Position numbers and translations under genes: made by a program. A stretch of 64,000 bases of DNA from Parelaphostrongylus tenuis (taxonomy: Eukaryota > Nematoda > Chromadorea > Rhabditida > Metastrongylidae). Location: assembly GCA_019055375.1 (NCBI GenBank), contig JAHQIW010000266.1, positions 124,001-188,000 on the forward strand, read 5' to 3'. The notes under the pieces are model-generated. The model saw nothing but the letters and a program-made list of their open reading frames with translations, had not been told where the DNA came from and ran no database searches. Below are positions 30,301 to 42,104 of this stretch, piece by piece (positions within the stretch are counted from its first letter, which is position 1; each line of letters begins with the position of its first letter).

Positions 30301-33300
30301 AATTCAGCAAATCTACTTCTCTGCAAGAGTCAACAACATCTTGTAATGCACACTTGCGAACACCCATATGCAGAAATACTCACTTTAAACTAAATGATCT
30401 TGTACGGTCAGCAACACCTTATAAATGAATCTTGCAGGTTAGAAAACCCAAATATTCAAATCTTTCAAAGGATTTCTACAGGATGCACTGTACCAAACGT
30501 CTGATCGAATTAAAGTATTATAATCTACGCACTGCGAAAAAGGTAGATATTTGCAACAATTTTTAGTCCAAAATCTAGTCCTAAGATGTAAGAACTGCCT
30601 TGGAGGTCGTAGAACTACCACTTCACCACCTATTAGACAGTGAACGACTGACATGAACAAACTTTCAGTTTGATTGATCTTCAAATTTACCACAACCTTT
30701 CAATGAAAACAAACCTGAACACCCTCCATCCGTAACCAGCACATAATGTAAACAGTCGAGGACCAAAATCACGAGCTGGATTAATTGCATATCCTGGAAA
30801 AAGCGGAATTGAATGGGTCCTTTTTAATTGAATGATTTGGGCGAAAATTGAAAGCTTAAGAAAGGAGCACATTAGGAAAATAGACTCAAGACAACAAAAA
30901 AATCATATCAAGAAATCAAGCCTTCAAGAACCGATAAATTGAAGTCAAACAACTTAGAAATCTTGAATGTCAACAAAAATCTTTTCGGAAGTAAGCCCTG
31001 CCTGAATGATTTTAATCGGTAGCCCGCAATAACCAAAATTCAGCGCTTCGACTTGGTCAAGAAGGCAAGTCAATTTAAACGAGTTTTACAGTTCCGTAGA
31101 GAAAAATAAAATATCGAAATAAAAAAAGTGAAGGATGTGTTAGCAAAACTGCTGGTTTCGCAACATTTCGCGCAAATTTCCTCACATTTCTTATAAAAGC
31201 ATTTTTTGAAGCAGAAAATCGCATAAAATTCCACGTGATTGCCGTACAAGAAACGAAAACAGGAAGACAGACATACGTCAACTCAACGACGTCACACTCG
31301 TGATTCGCGGACAAAAAGTGCCATCACTGAATTTCGGAGGCGTAGGCTTTGTCGTTCACCCGTCCATCACCCATCTCGTCGACTCATACAAAATCCTTGC
31401 CCTTCGCCTAGCTATTCTTAGATTCTAGCTAAAGCGTAATACTAAAATTACTGCCATCAACTGTTATTCACCAACCCGCGCTGCTGGTGAATACGATCTG
31501 GACGCTTTTTGCCATTAGTTGGAAGAAGTTATTCGCAATGATGAAGCGATTGCAAGTTCGTTGTCGGACATTAATGCCAGATTAGGAATGGCTAACGAGA
31601 GCGAGTACAGGATTGGAAAATAGACTAGGAGGAAAAAACTGAAATGGAAATTGTCTCGCTGGAATTCCTGTCTACGGCACGTCTCCTCCACGGGAATTCA
31701 CTTTCCAGAAGAAAGAACACCTCCGCTCGACATAGGAGTCACCTAACGGCACGACGCATGCGGAAATCGACCATATACCTACCAATCGAAGATGGTGCCT
31801 GCTCGACAACTGTAGTGCCATCATTCTGTACTGGGTCCGATCACCATCTTCCTCAAACAAAGATACGATTCAGCCGTAAGCTGGAAAAGAACTCATGTCA
31901 TCGATCACAAAGAAGTCATCAAACCGACTACTACGAGAACATTTTGAACAAAATCCTATCCAACCATGACTGTCAGATTAAGGCTGATCCGACCGAAGAT
32001 TAGAGCTGCTTGTCGAAGGACTGAAAACGTGCGTCGACTTAGCTTCAGTTGCTCAACACAGAGAAGCCGATCGCATCTCCTCCACCACGAAGGAGTTGCT
32101 CGAAAAGCGAAGAAAGCTAAAGCTCGGCTGATATCAAATACCAGCTGCTGAAGAGTTTTGCAGGAGGATCTAAATCGGTCCGACAGAAGAATCTGTTATA
32201 AGCAGCACAAGAAAGATCTAGTCTGAAGAAATGCCGTCGGAATCTGTGTAATTGTAGTGTTCCGCTTAGCGTTGATAGCGTTGATCATGACGTGGAATTG
32301 ATAACGGAAAGATTCCACACCAGTCTTTTCCGTCCCACCATCCCCGTCTCGGACCCCGCAGATCCCATTGGAGAAAAACTCCATAGAGTTCTGCTCTCTG
32401 AAGTTCGAGTCACGATAGAAAGCATGAAGAAAGGCTCAGGTCCTGATAACATCTCATACGATTTGCTGCGAGCCGGAGGCCATAATTTACATGTACTTCT
32501 CGCGGCACATATGACTTCCTTTTTTTCAAGAGAAAAAAATTCCGGACCAGTGGAGGATGTCGCGCACAGTCATCATCTATAAAAAGGGCGATCTTCGCAA
32601 CCATTGTCCAATCTGCTTATTAAGCATAATTTACAAGCTTTTTACGAAGATCATCCTTCTGCGCATATCAAGAACATTGGATGAGGCATCTGCTGCATGG
32701 ACCACATTCTAACCGTATCAAAGGTCATAGAAGTCTGTCCGGAATACCACCAGCTCTTAATCCTAACTTTCATCGACTATGAGAAAGGATTTGAGAGCGT
32801 GGACACGAGCGCAGTCCTATCGGCGCTTGTCGACCATGGAGCGGATCCGTTCTACGTGAGAACTTCATCAGACTGCTATCGGAAATCTATCACGAAAATA
32901 CAGCTCTTTTATCGACTGCTCTGCAGTGGATAATGAAGTCGCTTGATTGAGACGAGAAAGGCATACGCATCGATGGGAAATTTCTATCAAATCATCGTTT
33001 TGCGGATGACATGATCATATTCTCGAATAGCACTAATGAAGCAGAGACGATACTCAAGGAACTTAACCAAGCAGGGAAGCAGATCGGACTTTGCATAAGT
33101 CGCATGAAGATTCAGTTCATGAAAAACCAATGGTGCCAAGATGATAATATCAGACTGGACGGATCTCTGATTACGGAGACCTCCTCGTACGTGTACCTTG
33201 GTCGCTCACTGAACATGGAAAACAACATGAAGGAGGGACTTGTAAAAACAAGGAAAGCAGCGTGGGCCGCATTCGGGCCTCTCAAAGATGTCACCCGACC

Positions 33301-36300
33301 AAATAAAGTATCCCAACTTAAGCGCCAACTTTTCTGATTCAACAGTCCTCTCAGCACACTACTGCGAGCAACACACAGAGCGCTTGAACGATGTCTATTG
33401 AAAATCGGTTGGCACTCGCAACACCTAGCCGGCTTGCTCAGCTCATATCTCAGGAAATTATCTCGTCCTCGTGATCCAGAAGAGCATAAATCAATAGCGA
33501 AAGACAGATGGACCAGTCATATAGTAAGAAGATCAGACGACAGATGAACGAAAACGAACTATAGAATGGACGCTGCGAGATACACCCGTCCCCAAGAACG
33601 ACCCCCCACGCGTTGGGCGGACGTATTCACTAGAAGAATTAATCAGCTGTATTCATATCTATATTCGCATCAGCTGTATTCGTACCGCCGATGTTCTACA
33701 GATCATGGTGTGAAACTCGCGCCAGTGGTCATGCTCGAATGAAGCCACCGCCATGGACGACAATCACGAGAAGACGAGATCAATGTCCATGTATCCAAGT
33801 AAGTAAGTTCTCGTAAAAGCAACTACGCTGCCAAGAAAATTTGTATCTTTTTCAAATGGGAAAGAAGAAAGAATTACTGGAGTAAAGACTCTAGAAAAGA
33901 AGAAAACGAAGCAATAAAGCAATTTTTACCAGCATTCATAGCGAGAGCCATTCCAATAACAGCTAGTAGAGCACCAATAAACGTTGGTTGGAGAAACAAA
34001 GGGATACGGTTACGTCGATCGGTGATCGCTGCTACACCAATGCAGAGAACGGCTGTACCGACTATCTAAAGAATTTAGTGATAGCAGCTTAATTTTAATT
34101 CATTTGTAAACCTTCACTTATTCATTTTTGCGAATGTTACCGCATTTTTAACATTACGGCTTTTCCTTTAGCGTCCTTTGTTGAGTGGATGATCAAGGAA
34201 AACTCGTTGTGCTCTGTCTTAGCGTGAGTTAAGTGGTACTTTCAGATAGCTTTGGAATTACTTCCACTCAATAGTTAGTAAATAAAACAGCAGTTAATAG
34301 TTAATCAGTAGTTCTAGCTCTACGCTTATCTGTTTTTTCCTAGTTATAGCTTCAAAACACATCCCAATTAGAACGATTCTGCTGCTGAGGGAATTGCCCA
34401 CTATGCATTGGAGGACATAGGATACAAGGAACCGCTATGCGATGGGCGGAGGTGAGAGATTTCTACAGAGAGCCCTTGCTCTATTGACGCAAATGTAATC
34501 AGCAATCACACATAATCTTTGTTAGCTCTGAAGATGACGAAACGCGTCGAAATGTTAGCTGAATAATTTGTTCGAAATAACTTCGTGTAATTTGATTAAT
34601 CAACAAAAATTATACAGTCACGCAGAGTGATGTGCAAAACTTCTGCGTCAAGCGGTACCCGAACACACATCTCACTCTGTTCGGAAGTACGTACTCTAAC
34701 CCGTTGCACTTCGATTAAATAAAGGAAGATTATTCAGTTAATTAGTAGTATCAAAGTCAAAGAAAAAAATGTTTTTTGCTTTACAATAAACAGTACCTTT
34801 GCAACCTAATAAAAACAACAGTGATAAATTGCGCAAGAGCTTCTGTTGTATTACTTGAGAAAATGATTTTTACACATGTATTTTGTGTGAAGAGCGCATG
34901 TGGCGCAGTGGTTAGAGGTGCCCTGCGTCGCATACGAGATCACTGGTTCGATCTCGCGCTCATGGCTCACCAAGCCATCCATCCCTCCGGGGTCGGTAAA
35001 TTGGTACCACACAGGTCTCAGACTTGTCTGGGAGGATTAGCAGCCACTGACTCGCTTCAGCGGGAGGCCACCGCGAGTCATTGTAAAGGCCAGATGTGCA
35101 TTCAATCACCTCAAACGAAGTTAAAAATTGAAGTCGAATGCATGGCGCATCCCTTAGGATTGATCAACGCCGAGAGCTTTACCCTTTATCCTTGTTTTGT
35201 GTGAATTTGAGCTCATCAAAAACCTCGATTCTATGCGCACCGAGAGATGTATCTTTTGTCTACATGGTCTTCACAATGGAAGTGTCCAAAGAAAAATTAG
35301 CTTGCTACTTCAATTCCTTTGCAAATGAGTGCCAATGTTTCTGAGGCTCATCGACAAAACTGCAAGGCGTATGATGACGAAATTTACGATGTTCGCACAG
35401 CTCAGCATTGGTTCAGGACATTCCGGAGGAAGGAGGCCAACTGACCGAAAACTCAGCAAAACATCAACGAGAAGTCGATCTCCAAGCAGTCGTCAATCAA
35501 ATTGAAGAAGATCCATTGATGAGATGCCGGATGTTGGCTGACGAATTTTTCTCCAAATTGAAGGACTGCAAGTTTTTACCGCCGCGCAATCTTTATGCTG
35601 TCGGATATCTGACTGAATTGTCTGAATGTGGAGCAGATTGCTTCAACTTTCGATTTGCCGTTTAATTGAGCTTATCTGTTGTGCTAATAAATTTTTCTAT
35701 GCATTTTGAAAATATGACGGAGCCTTTTCTAGAACCTATTGGTATTTTAGGTACTTTTCGGTCAGACGGAAAATAAGTGAAAAAATTCGACCTCTTTCTT
35801 TGAACAAAAAACTTTCATAAGAGTGTTAATAATCATTCGAAAGCTCAAATCCCTAAGTAGCGCGATAAGTGGTCATTTTCCGAAAAGAGTCTTATGCAAC
35901 GCGTAAGCGAAAAGGATACATTTGTGTTTCATACGCGCATTTTTCTTGCAAGACAAAACTCTTTCCTCAGACTATGAGTAATCATTCGATAGCGCAAAAT
36001 TTAACGAATCCAACGCTGCGATTATTCTACGCAAAGATGGTTTAGCTGCGGTGCAGCAGGGAGAATAAAATTGATTTATTTACGCAAGGTCGGGTATTTT
36101 GGCTATCCTATGGGGTAAAGCAGGGGGTGGGGGGAGGGAGCGGAGTCAGGGCAGATGCAGCGATTTCAACACGGCCGTCGACCGACAGACGCTTCGGCGT
36201 TTCCATGGAAGTGCGATTTCTGTTATTCATAGGAAGTGTTTTCCGCTTTGGAAGAAACTACAAAGTAAACGTCTGACTCTAGAAATAAAAGATCTTTTTT

Positions 36301-39300
36301 ACACGTTCACGTGCTCTTCGTGCTTCCAGCGAAATAAATCGTGCGAACTATTAGTTGAATTACGTGGCCGATATGAAACACAATTTTATTTTGAATTTGA
36401 CAGCGTCATGAAACGTGTGTTTTCAAAAATCGGCCATGTACCGTTCTAGCCTGAGATTAAGCTTCCGGATAATTACTAAGACCTCGATGAGAAGTTCTTG
36501 TCCAGTGAATGGAGTCATATGTTTATTTATCGCCGTCTAACGGAAAAGAAGCGTAATTCGTAATAATTGTAGTATTTTGATGATTAACCACTTCAAGTTT
36601 AGAAACATCAAACCTGATCAATAACAGCGCCAAGAGTGCTCAAGTAAGACTGAGGATACGTTGCGAAAATCTGAGCCGTCGCACGTGGTCCCGACACGAA
36701 GCGAGTACCGTTGTCGAAATTGCTGATTGCATCTGGAAATATTCATAACTAATAGTTTTATGACATAAATACCTATAAGTCGAACTTCATACAACGTAAT
36801 TCGGATCTTTTATAAAGTTTTTCAAAGACGAGAACAAGGTCATGAGTGTTTTGTTCGAATATATAATTATTTAATGCCTTCTGTCCTGAAATTTATTGAT
36901 TATATGCAAAAAATATGCAAGTTGACATGAAAAATGTTGAAATCATACCACATCTAAAAAGTGATAGCAATAAACCTACCGTAATACACAATAAAGGTTG
37001 AGAGAGCACCCAAGAACGCTCCAATGTTCTGAGCCACCACGAACACCACAAATCTAAACTCACAAACTTTGACTATTTTTTAATATTTGCCAAATTCTTA
37101 TCAAAGTAGTAATTTTGAAATATCAATAAGCTATATAAATACTGTAATATGTGATTATTGTGACTCACTTTTCCCCCGAGAATTTGATAAAGCCGAGTAC
37201 TGGTATCGAGGAAATTGGCGATACAAACTAGATTATTACGAAATATTCTTGCACAGTTAACTTGCTAAGTGATACTCCTTCCCCAATTTCAATATAATAT
37301 TACTATGAAAGAAGTTGGATATAATTTGTAAGTGATTACCCCGTTAAATCACGCTCAAAGCATATGCTGTCAGTCGTTCTTCTGCTCAAGAACTTACGCG
37401 ATGTTGTATGTGGATGATCATCAAATAAAAGCACTAATAATAGCAATTACTATTTTGAGCTCAGCATACCTAACCGCATTGATCTTCCCTTGTGTAAGTT
37501 GAAAGAATGATACTGCTGGGTTCAAATGTGCGCCTGAAATGGAGTGCTATTTAGCTCGCGAATGCAAGTTATAGTATTATAATGAAAGCAGTTGAATATA
37601 ACTCGTTGAAGAAGAACAATGAGGCAAAGCAACTGTTTGTTAACGCGACGGTTTGGAGAAATCTTTTGCGAGGAAAACTTAATGAGGGACTTCAGGCTCA
37701 ACCGGGTTGACATTTCGCTCTCAAGTTTTTCAGGAAAACAAGTCTTCTTGACGCAAGAATTTACATCTTTATCGCTCTAGTCTCGTTGAACATTTGGGAG
37801 CTTCACTGAGTCGTAATGAAGCCTTTGTACATCATTCTGTCATAGCAAAACCAGTCAGTGAGTTTAGCACAATGTATAAACATTAACGGCGTTTCAGTAG
37901 TACAAGGTCTTCTATTTCTAGTATTTTGACGACAAATCAGCCAACACTATGTTAAATCCGCCATAAAAGCTGCGTACCAATAGGTACATTTTTGTTTTCG
38001 TTTAAGTAATGCTATGTTTTGAAAGACTTCTAATCACAAGCTGATAGACCTGTTTTCTATCTGCACAGCTAGCGATTTCACGTGCTGAGATCCTACTAAA
38101 GCCTCAGGACGGCTTAGACAAAGTCGTCGCGTGTGATCATCGTATATTAACAGCCAAATCAAAAAATTTCAACTCTACACTGCCTCTACGGATAACGCTT
38201 GTGAGACCGTGAACGATGTGAAAAATGCGCATGACGAAGAAATGTAGGTTTATGGGAGCTGTTCATTATTAATCACTGAATGATGGCCACTACCAATTAT
38301 TAGGTCTTCTCTAAGTTGTGGCACTAGAACCATAAACACCGAATTTACCCACTAGAAGCTATCAAAACTGCTTGATAAAAACTATCCAAAGTATGCACTG
38401 TTAGCTTGCACACATTTCTGCCATCTCTCAGAGAACTAACAACAGCGTTTTTTGCAAAATTTTTTGAGATTTATTTTGGTAACCAAAACTTGTTCATACT
38501 TGCCGCCATCAAGGTGTCTCAACGAAGCCTTTATCGAAATTTGCTGATTCACGAGTCCGAATTGGGGCGCAATGCATGGAACGCTTTCAGTTTTCCTCAA
38601 CAGTCCTCGACAGGCAAAGTCGGATCCTCTTCAGTTGCTTCGATGACGACCTTTCGATCAATTTCGCGTGGACGTCCGGAGCGCAGCCGGTCGTTCAAGT
38701 TAGTGTTGAGGGTGTGAAACTCAATAAAGAACCGAAACGCTGTTCGTCTGAACACAAATCCTTGAGCCTTTGCACAGTTGATGTTCGCGAAGGTGGTCTG
38801 TGCATCGCGTCACCATTCGCACTCGTAAAGCAGCAAATTGCGATAGAGGCTTCGTTGAGAGGCCATGATGCGGCAGTTATGGACAAATTTGATACCAAAA
38901 TAAAATTCAGAAATTCTACGCAGAGTGGATCCGATTTTTTGCCTGGGAGATGGCAGAAATGTGTTCAGGTTGCTGGCGCATACTCTGAATAAAGCCGTTA
39001 AACGAGTTAATTACTTCTGTTCAATGAATTTGGTGTTTATTGCTCCACTGCCAAACTTGAGAAGACCTGATATTTTCAGTTCCGTAATTGCTGGAAACTC
39101 ATTATTCAGAATTAGAGTGTTACTAATTAGTCACTTACCCGAGATACGAAAGCCCATCTGTACGGCGAAAAGCAAACTCAAACCCCACCCGACAGCGACC
39201 GCTATCCATTCGTTCGTTCGTCGTTGTGAGAGAAAAAACTGCGCATTCACTGAACATCCAGCGAACTGAAAGTGAGATATTTCAGCAAAAAACCAGAAAT

Positions 39301-39967
39301 TTTATTCAAATGTTTTTAATAAATGGGAAGTATTCATACTGAATTAAACCCCTTAAGGTGTAAACAACGAATAAATATTTGTTCATTGTCGTGACTTTGT
39401 CAGGTAGCTTTTTACATGGAAGTGTCGAATCTTCTGCTTTATGTGATTCTATCGAAGAAGAATACCCAACTCAACAAGGTTTCCGACCAGGTTAGGCAAT
39501 TGAAGCTTTCCTTTACAAGGTAATAAGGCTAGGTAATAGGGGTCCAAGCATGGCATTAGATATCACGTTCAACTAAAGCTAAATCTTATAATGTCTGCTT
39601 CAAATAAATTACTAATGAAACGAAAAAAGTAGACAAAGTGATTCATGGCAAAGTCACATGAAAAAGGGTAAAAAACACTAAAGCACTTTAGAAGAAATGT
39701 GATGAATCAACTTGACTGTAAGCGATTTGTCTTGAACACCTGGTAGGGAAAAATCTGCGTACAATAACCTCAGTTTTCTCATAGGATTGACAGAATAAAC
39801 TTCAAACGTTCTATGAAATGAAATCTCATACTGAGCTATTTTTGGTTTAGTGGAGTGTCAAAAAATCTCACAAGTAAAAATCCGGTACAGAAAAATTCGG
39901 CTAGTGCAGCGCGATAGAGTTCGTTGCCGATATGCACCTTCTGCCGTAGACGTTCCACCAAAATCAT
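27244..39967 (-). CDS. aquaglyceroporin (MIP family), 9 exons
   Basis: Membrane channel for water and small neutral solutes such as glycerol, of the GlpF/AQP3/AQP9-like branch; works as a tetramer in the plasma membrane. Exons (minus): 39872-39967, 39139-39265, 37470-37533, 36980-37053, 36614-36732, 33930-34065, 30715-30793, 29739-29871, 27244-27306. All junctions are GT..AG with matching phase; the frame is open for 296 residues to TAA. Six membrane segments are visible. The first pore loop has [11 protein letters not shown] (NPA at 79-81) and the second has [10 protein letters not shown] (NPARD at 210-214). The Asp after the second NPA and the adjoining Arg mark a glycerol-permeable pore. 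The long loop C (exon 5) also fits aquaglyceroporins. The start ATG sits 8 bases behind a T-run/AG trans-splice-type acceptor. Introns total about 11.8 kb and carry an RTE, three mariner remnants, a SINE and a foldback. No coding defect seen. Confidence 0.93.
28490..29010 (+). mobile_element. mariner transposase remnant, C-terminal two thirds
   Basis: In aquaporin intron 8, opposite strand. Pieces in shifting frames: [12 protein letters not shown] (catalytic-core region), [16 protein letters not shown] holding the third Asp of the D,D34D triad, [20 protein letters not shown], and an end [18 protein letters not shown]. Frameshifts and a missing N-terminus make it inactive. The end differs from the other mariner relics here, so it is probably a separate subfamily. 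Confidence 0.85.
29739..29871 (-). CDS. aquaglyceroporin exon 8 (helix 6)
   Basis: Helix 6 ([19 protein letters not shown]) and the start of the C-tail. Donor AAG|GTGAAA joins exon 9 at phase 0. If this intron is retained, the frame ends four codons later at TAA (29724), giving a shorter tail. Confidence 0.93.
30715..30793 (-). CDS. aquaglyceroporin exon 7 (second NPA)
   Basis: 79 bases coding [18 protein letters not shown], the second pore loop with the aquaglyceroporin Asp after NPAR. Acceptor TTTTCCAG; donor AG|GTTTGT, phase 2. Confidence 0.96.
31225..33805 (+). mobile_element. degenerate RTE-type non-LTR retrotransposon
   Basis: Lies in aquaporin intron 6, antisense to the gene. Translated pieces in shifting frames follow the RTE order. 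First is an AP-endonuclease start near 31,230 ([11 protein letters not shown]), then [11 protein letters not shown] near 31,830. Reverse transcriptase follows from about 32,420 ([28 protein letters not shown] at 32,770). [11 protein letters not shown] with the catalytic Asp pair is at about 33,000 and [11 protein letters not shown] at about 33,185. The 3' end near 33,800 has short AGTA repeats, as RTE tails do. Many stops and frameshifts make it dead. The hookworm RTE family Dingo is a plausible relative, but I cannot compare. Confidence 0.85.
33930..34065 (-). CDS. aquaglyceroporin exon 6 (helices 4-5)
   Basis: Helix 4 ([16 protein letters not shown]), a basic turn (RRNR), then helix 5 ([18 protein letters not shown]). 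Acceptor TTCTTTAG; donor G|GTAAAA, phase 1. The 3' end of the intronic RTE lies about 100 bases past it. Confidence 0.93.
34625..34718 (-). repeat. MITE-B tRNA-like fragment, intronic
   Basis: gcagagtgatgtgcaaaact then a worn tRNA-like body (ctaacccgttgcacttcga). In aquaporin intron 5, antisense orientation not meaningful. Confidence 0.5.
34892..35193 (+). repeat. SINE-1 copy (tRNA-headed), intronic
   Basis: Best-preserved copy of a roughly 300-base SINE. The 5' tRNA-like head has an A box (tggcgcagtggttagaggtg) and a B box (ggttcgatctc). The body carries a conserved ttgatcaacgccgagagctt block, and the end is ctttatcctt. In aquaporin intron 5, antisense to the gene. Confidence 0.82.
35270..35680 (+). 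mobile_element. mariner transposase N-terminal remnant
   Basis: In aquaporin intron 5. Starts [15 protein letters not shown]. After a frame change it continues as the HTH part ([11 protein letters not shown]), then [19 protein letters not shown] as in the second HTH of mariner transposases. Stops and frameshifts. No catalytic core follows. Confidence 0.7.
35800..36525. repeat. diverged copy of the foldback element, intronic
   Basis: Left-arm words aactttcataagagtgttaa and aatcattcgatagcgcaaaa, and a right end gagaagttcttgtccagtga, match 55846-56692. The middle differs, with a G-rich run at 36,122-36,140. In aquaporin intron 5. Confidence 0.6.
36614..36732 (-). CDS. aquaglyceroporin exon 5 (loop C)
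   Basis: Codes the extracellular loop C, long as in glycerol-permeable members, including [15 protein letters not shown]. Acceptor TTTCCAG; donor CAG|GTTTGA, phase 0. The foldback relic in the neighbouring intron ends only about 90 bases away. Confidence 0.92.
36980..37053 (-). CDS. aquaglyceroporin exon 4 (helix 3)
   Basis: Codes [18 protein letters not shown] and onward to VYY, the third membrane helix, with the AQ-x-x-GA pattern of MIP proteins. Donor G|GTAGGT, phase 1. Confidence 0.93.
37470..37533 (-). CDS. aquaglyceroporin exon 3 (first NPA)
   Basis: 64-base exon coding [20 protein letters not shown], the first NPA half-helix loop. Acceptor ATTTCAG, donor AG|GTATGC, phase 2. Confidence 0.95.
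38300..39066 (-). mobile_element. mariner derivative with inverted C-terminal arms
   Basis: In aquaporin intron 2, ending about 70 bases before exon 2. Inverted termini start TAGGTCTTCTC (left) and GAGAAGACCTGA (right). The left arm, read on minus, gives the transposase end (ER-W-Q-K-C-like, degenerate). The middle on minus gives [16 protein letters not shown], an N-terminal HTH block. The right arm on plus again gives [17 protein letters not shown]. The same 3' coding end is thus present twice, head to head. Confidence 0.72.
39139..39265 (-). CDS. aquaglyceroporin exon 2
   Basis: Finishes helix 1 ([13 protein letters not shown]), a short polar loop, then helix 2 ([17 protein letters not shown]) up to ISG before the first pore loop. 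Acceptor TTTCAG, donor G|GTAAGT, phase 1. Confidence 0.92.
39872..39967 (-). CDS. aquaglyceroporin exon 1
   Basis: 32 residues: basic N-terminus ([16 protein letters not shown]), then the start of helix 1 ([16 protein letters not shown]). Donor CTT|GTGAGA, phase 0. The ATG is the first one behind the T-run/AG at 39976-39984. Confidence 0.88.
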
Positions 39968-39975
39968 AATCTACT

Positions 39976-39984
39976 CTAAAAAAA
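39976..39984 (-). other. probable trans-splice acceptor, aquaporin
   Basis: Seven Ts then AG on the minus strand, eight bases before the start codon. Fits an SL trans-splice acceptor at the mature mRNA 5' end. Confidence 0.5.
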
Positions 39985-39999
39985 TCAAATCGAAAATTT

Positions 40000-41607
40000 C
40001 ATTACTTAACATGACATGTGCGCTGTAATTGGATCAGATTCGTGGAAAAAGGATGTGAACATCGTTATTTTCTCTAGCAACAAACAAAAAACAACTTCTA
40101 ATTAATGTCAAACTGCAGAGAGATTTCCTACGCACGCAGGTTTAAGGACGCGTTTCAATGATGAAAAAAAGTCGCACAGGAAATTAGAAAAAAAAAGTAA
40201 AAGCACTCACATAAGCAAATGTGGTGGATTTAGAAGATATGAAGAGTAATATAGAGGAAGAGGGGATTGACAGTAGTGGAGATTAAGAATTATCAAAGCT
40301 TAAGCAATCATGAGATGGATGCCTGGGAAGAAAGCGAAAAATACCAAAAACAATTACAGCTACAAACTATGTAATAAAAAATGAAAGAAAGAAATTGAAG
40401 AAAAAAAAGGAAATGAGTGAATTGAAATAAAAAATCCTAAGCAAGTGAATAAAAATTAATTTTCAGATGAAAAACGTCTTTGATTCTCATTTAATTAACT
40501 CCACCGTCGTTCTTTTTTAGTTGCAAAACTGTGTGAAAATAGATTCTGTAAGAAGAGTGATCGCATAGCAATAACACCTGTGGTGTAGTGGAGGAAAACG
40601 CCTTCGTCGAGGTAAAGCATAAGTTCAACTCATGCCTGAGGTTAGAAAATCGTATGTCACTCATCAATTTCAATGGGAACATGTTGAAAATTCTATATCT
40701 ACCTATCAGTTCTACTATGTTCATCTACCTTATTGATGACTGTTAATTATGGAATAGTCATTTATGAGAGATTATTCTAAATCTGTTTAGTACATCTTTA
40801 TGATTAGATATTCTTATCCTGATTGCTCCTTGCATTTACATTTATTCAACAAGTCTTAGAGAAATTTCCCGCTTCAATATCGAGATTAATCAATTCCTTT
40901 CAGCTCAGAGTCCTTGAGGTAAGTCCTGTTTATTGAAGTAAGGATTTACAGATGGTATTTAGCGGGTTTTTCAGTGAAAATATTCAATTAGAACTTTACC
41001 ACCTTATTAGTATCTGATTTTGCACGAACTCAAACTACGATGCAAGATTGCAGAACTTGCAATATCAATCTCGCATTTGGTTAAGGCCACTTTGCTGAAT
41101 GTACAGTACGAAGAAGTTTTCAAAATTTTGTAGTAAGGATTATCTGGATGAGAATATTCGAGGCGGTGCTGTCTCCGACGAACGCTCTTAGATTCAAGGG
41201 AGACATCAACTTAGGATTATCCAAAGCGTTAGCAGGAGCTACGGAAATGGTAATATGGAGCCAAGAAAGAGTTTAAATCACGTCCAGTCACCTACCACAT
41301 TTGTCGAACTTCTGCGCGATGTAGCTAACAAGCTAAAGCACTGAAATAATGCTCGATACTAGAAGACGAATAAGAAGAAGAGGAACATGAAGTCATCAGC
41401 TTAAGACTTCGTTAACCATAAATGAAACCATCATTAAAACAAAAAACTTTATGAGAACAAGACGGCAAAGTGCACCAAGAAGTACTTGGCTTTTAATTAG
41501 TGTTGGTCAGTTGAGTGATACCGGTTGTAGATCCACTAATTATCGATTGAATGATGAAACTCATAGAACATTCTCAGGTGTAGAAATAGTAAATAGTTCT
41601 GTAGATG
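40000..41607. other. upstream of aquaporin gene, nothing recognised
   Basis: Very A-rich from 40,180 to 40,460; would contain the aquaporin promoter. Only the tRNA-like repeat at 40.6 kb stands out. Confidence 0.55.
40560..40650 (+). repeat. tRNA-like repeat
   Basis: gtggtgtagtggaggaaaac followed at tRNA distance by agttcaactcatgcctgagg. No usable cloverleaf, so treated as a repeat. Confidence 0.35.
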
Positions 41608-41885
41608 CATTGAAGCTCTTAACATTGATCATTTCCTGAAGGATGTGCCATGTTTTCGACTTTATTGAATATCTGTAGAGTTGACTGAATACATACTGGG
41701 CTTTTACACAAGAACTTGTGGTGACCTACCGATGTACGAAATCAGGTTGCTATCCCTTGAAAGTCTGGTATCGATCATAAATTTTGAAAAAGTGGGAGGC
41801 CTGGTAAGCTATGGACATCGGATTGAACAAAAGAGTACGTGCGTACTGTAGTGAGCCATTATCCGCTGCACAACACCGTCCCACC
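41608..41885 (-). repeat. SINE-1 copy, diverged
   Basis: Reverse copy recognisable by the tail (ctcttaacattgatcatttc), the gactgaatacatactgggct body word and a decayed head near 41,870. Confidence 0.55.
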
Positions 41886-42104
41886 TGAGGATTAATTTTT
41901 CAAAGCAGTTTTATAATAGCTTCTGTTCCGATCGAATATGAAAATTTATATTAATCGGAATGACCGGCTTTCATTGAACCTCACCAAAAAATGGAAACTC
42001 CATACTGCTCATAAATAAAAGCAAGCTTCATTTTAAAAGCCGTAAGCTCGACTGCCGGTCACCACAAAGTCAGGTAATAACATCATCCTACTTTGGGTGC
42101 TTAA

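Noticed and set aside
34776..35204. 142-codon plus frame
   Set aside because: Lies across a SINE-1 copy. The same peptide pieces recur at the other SINE-1 copies.
38576..38992. 138-codon plus frame
   Set aside because: Mostly the antisense of a mariner HTH region plus its C-terminal arm; not a separate gene.
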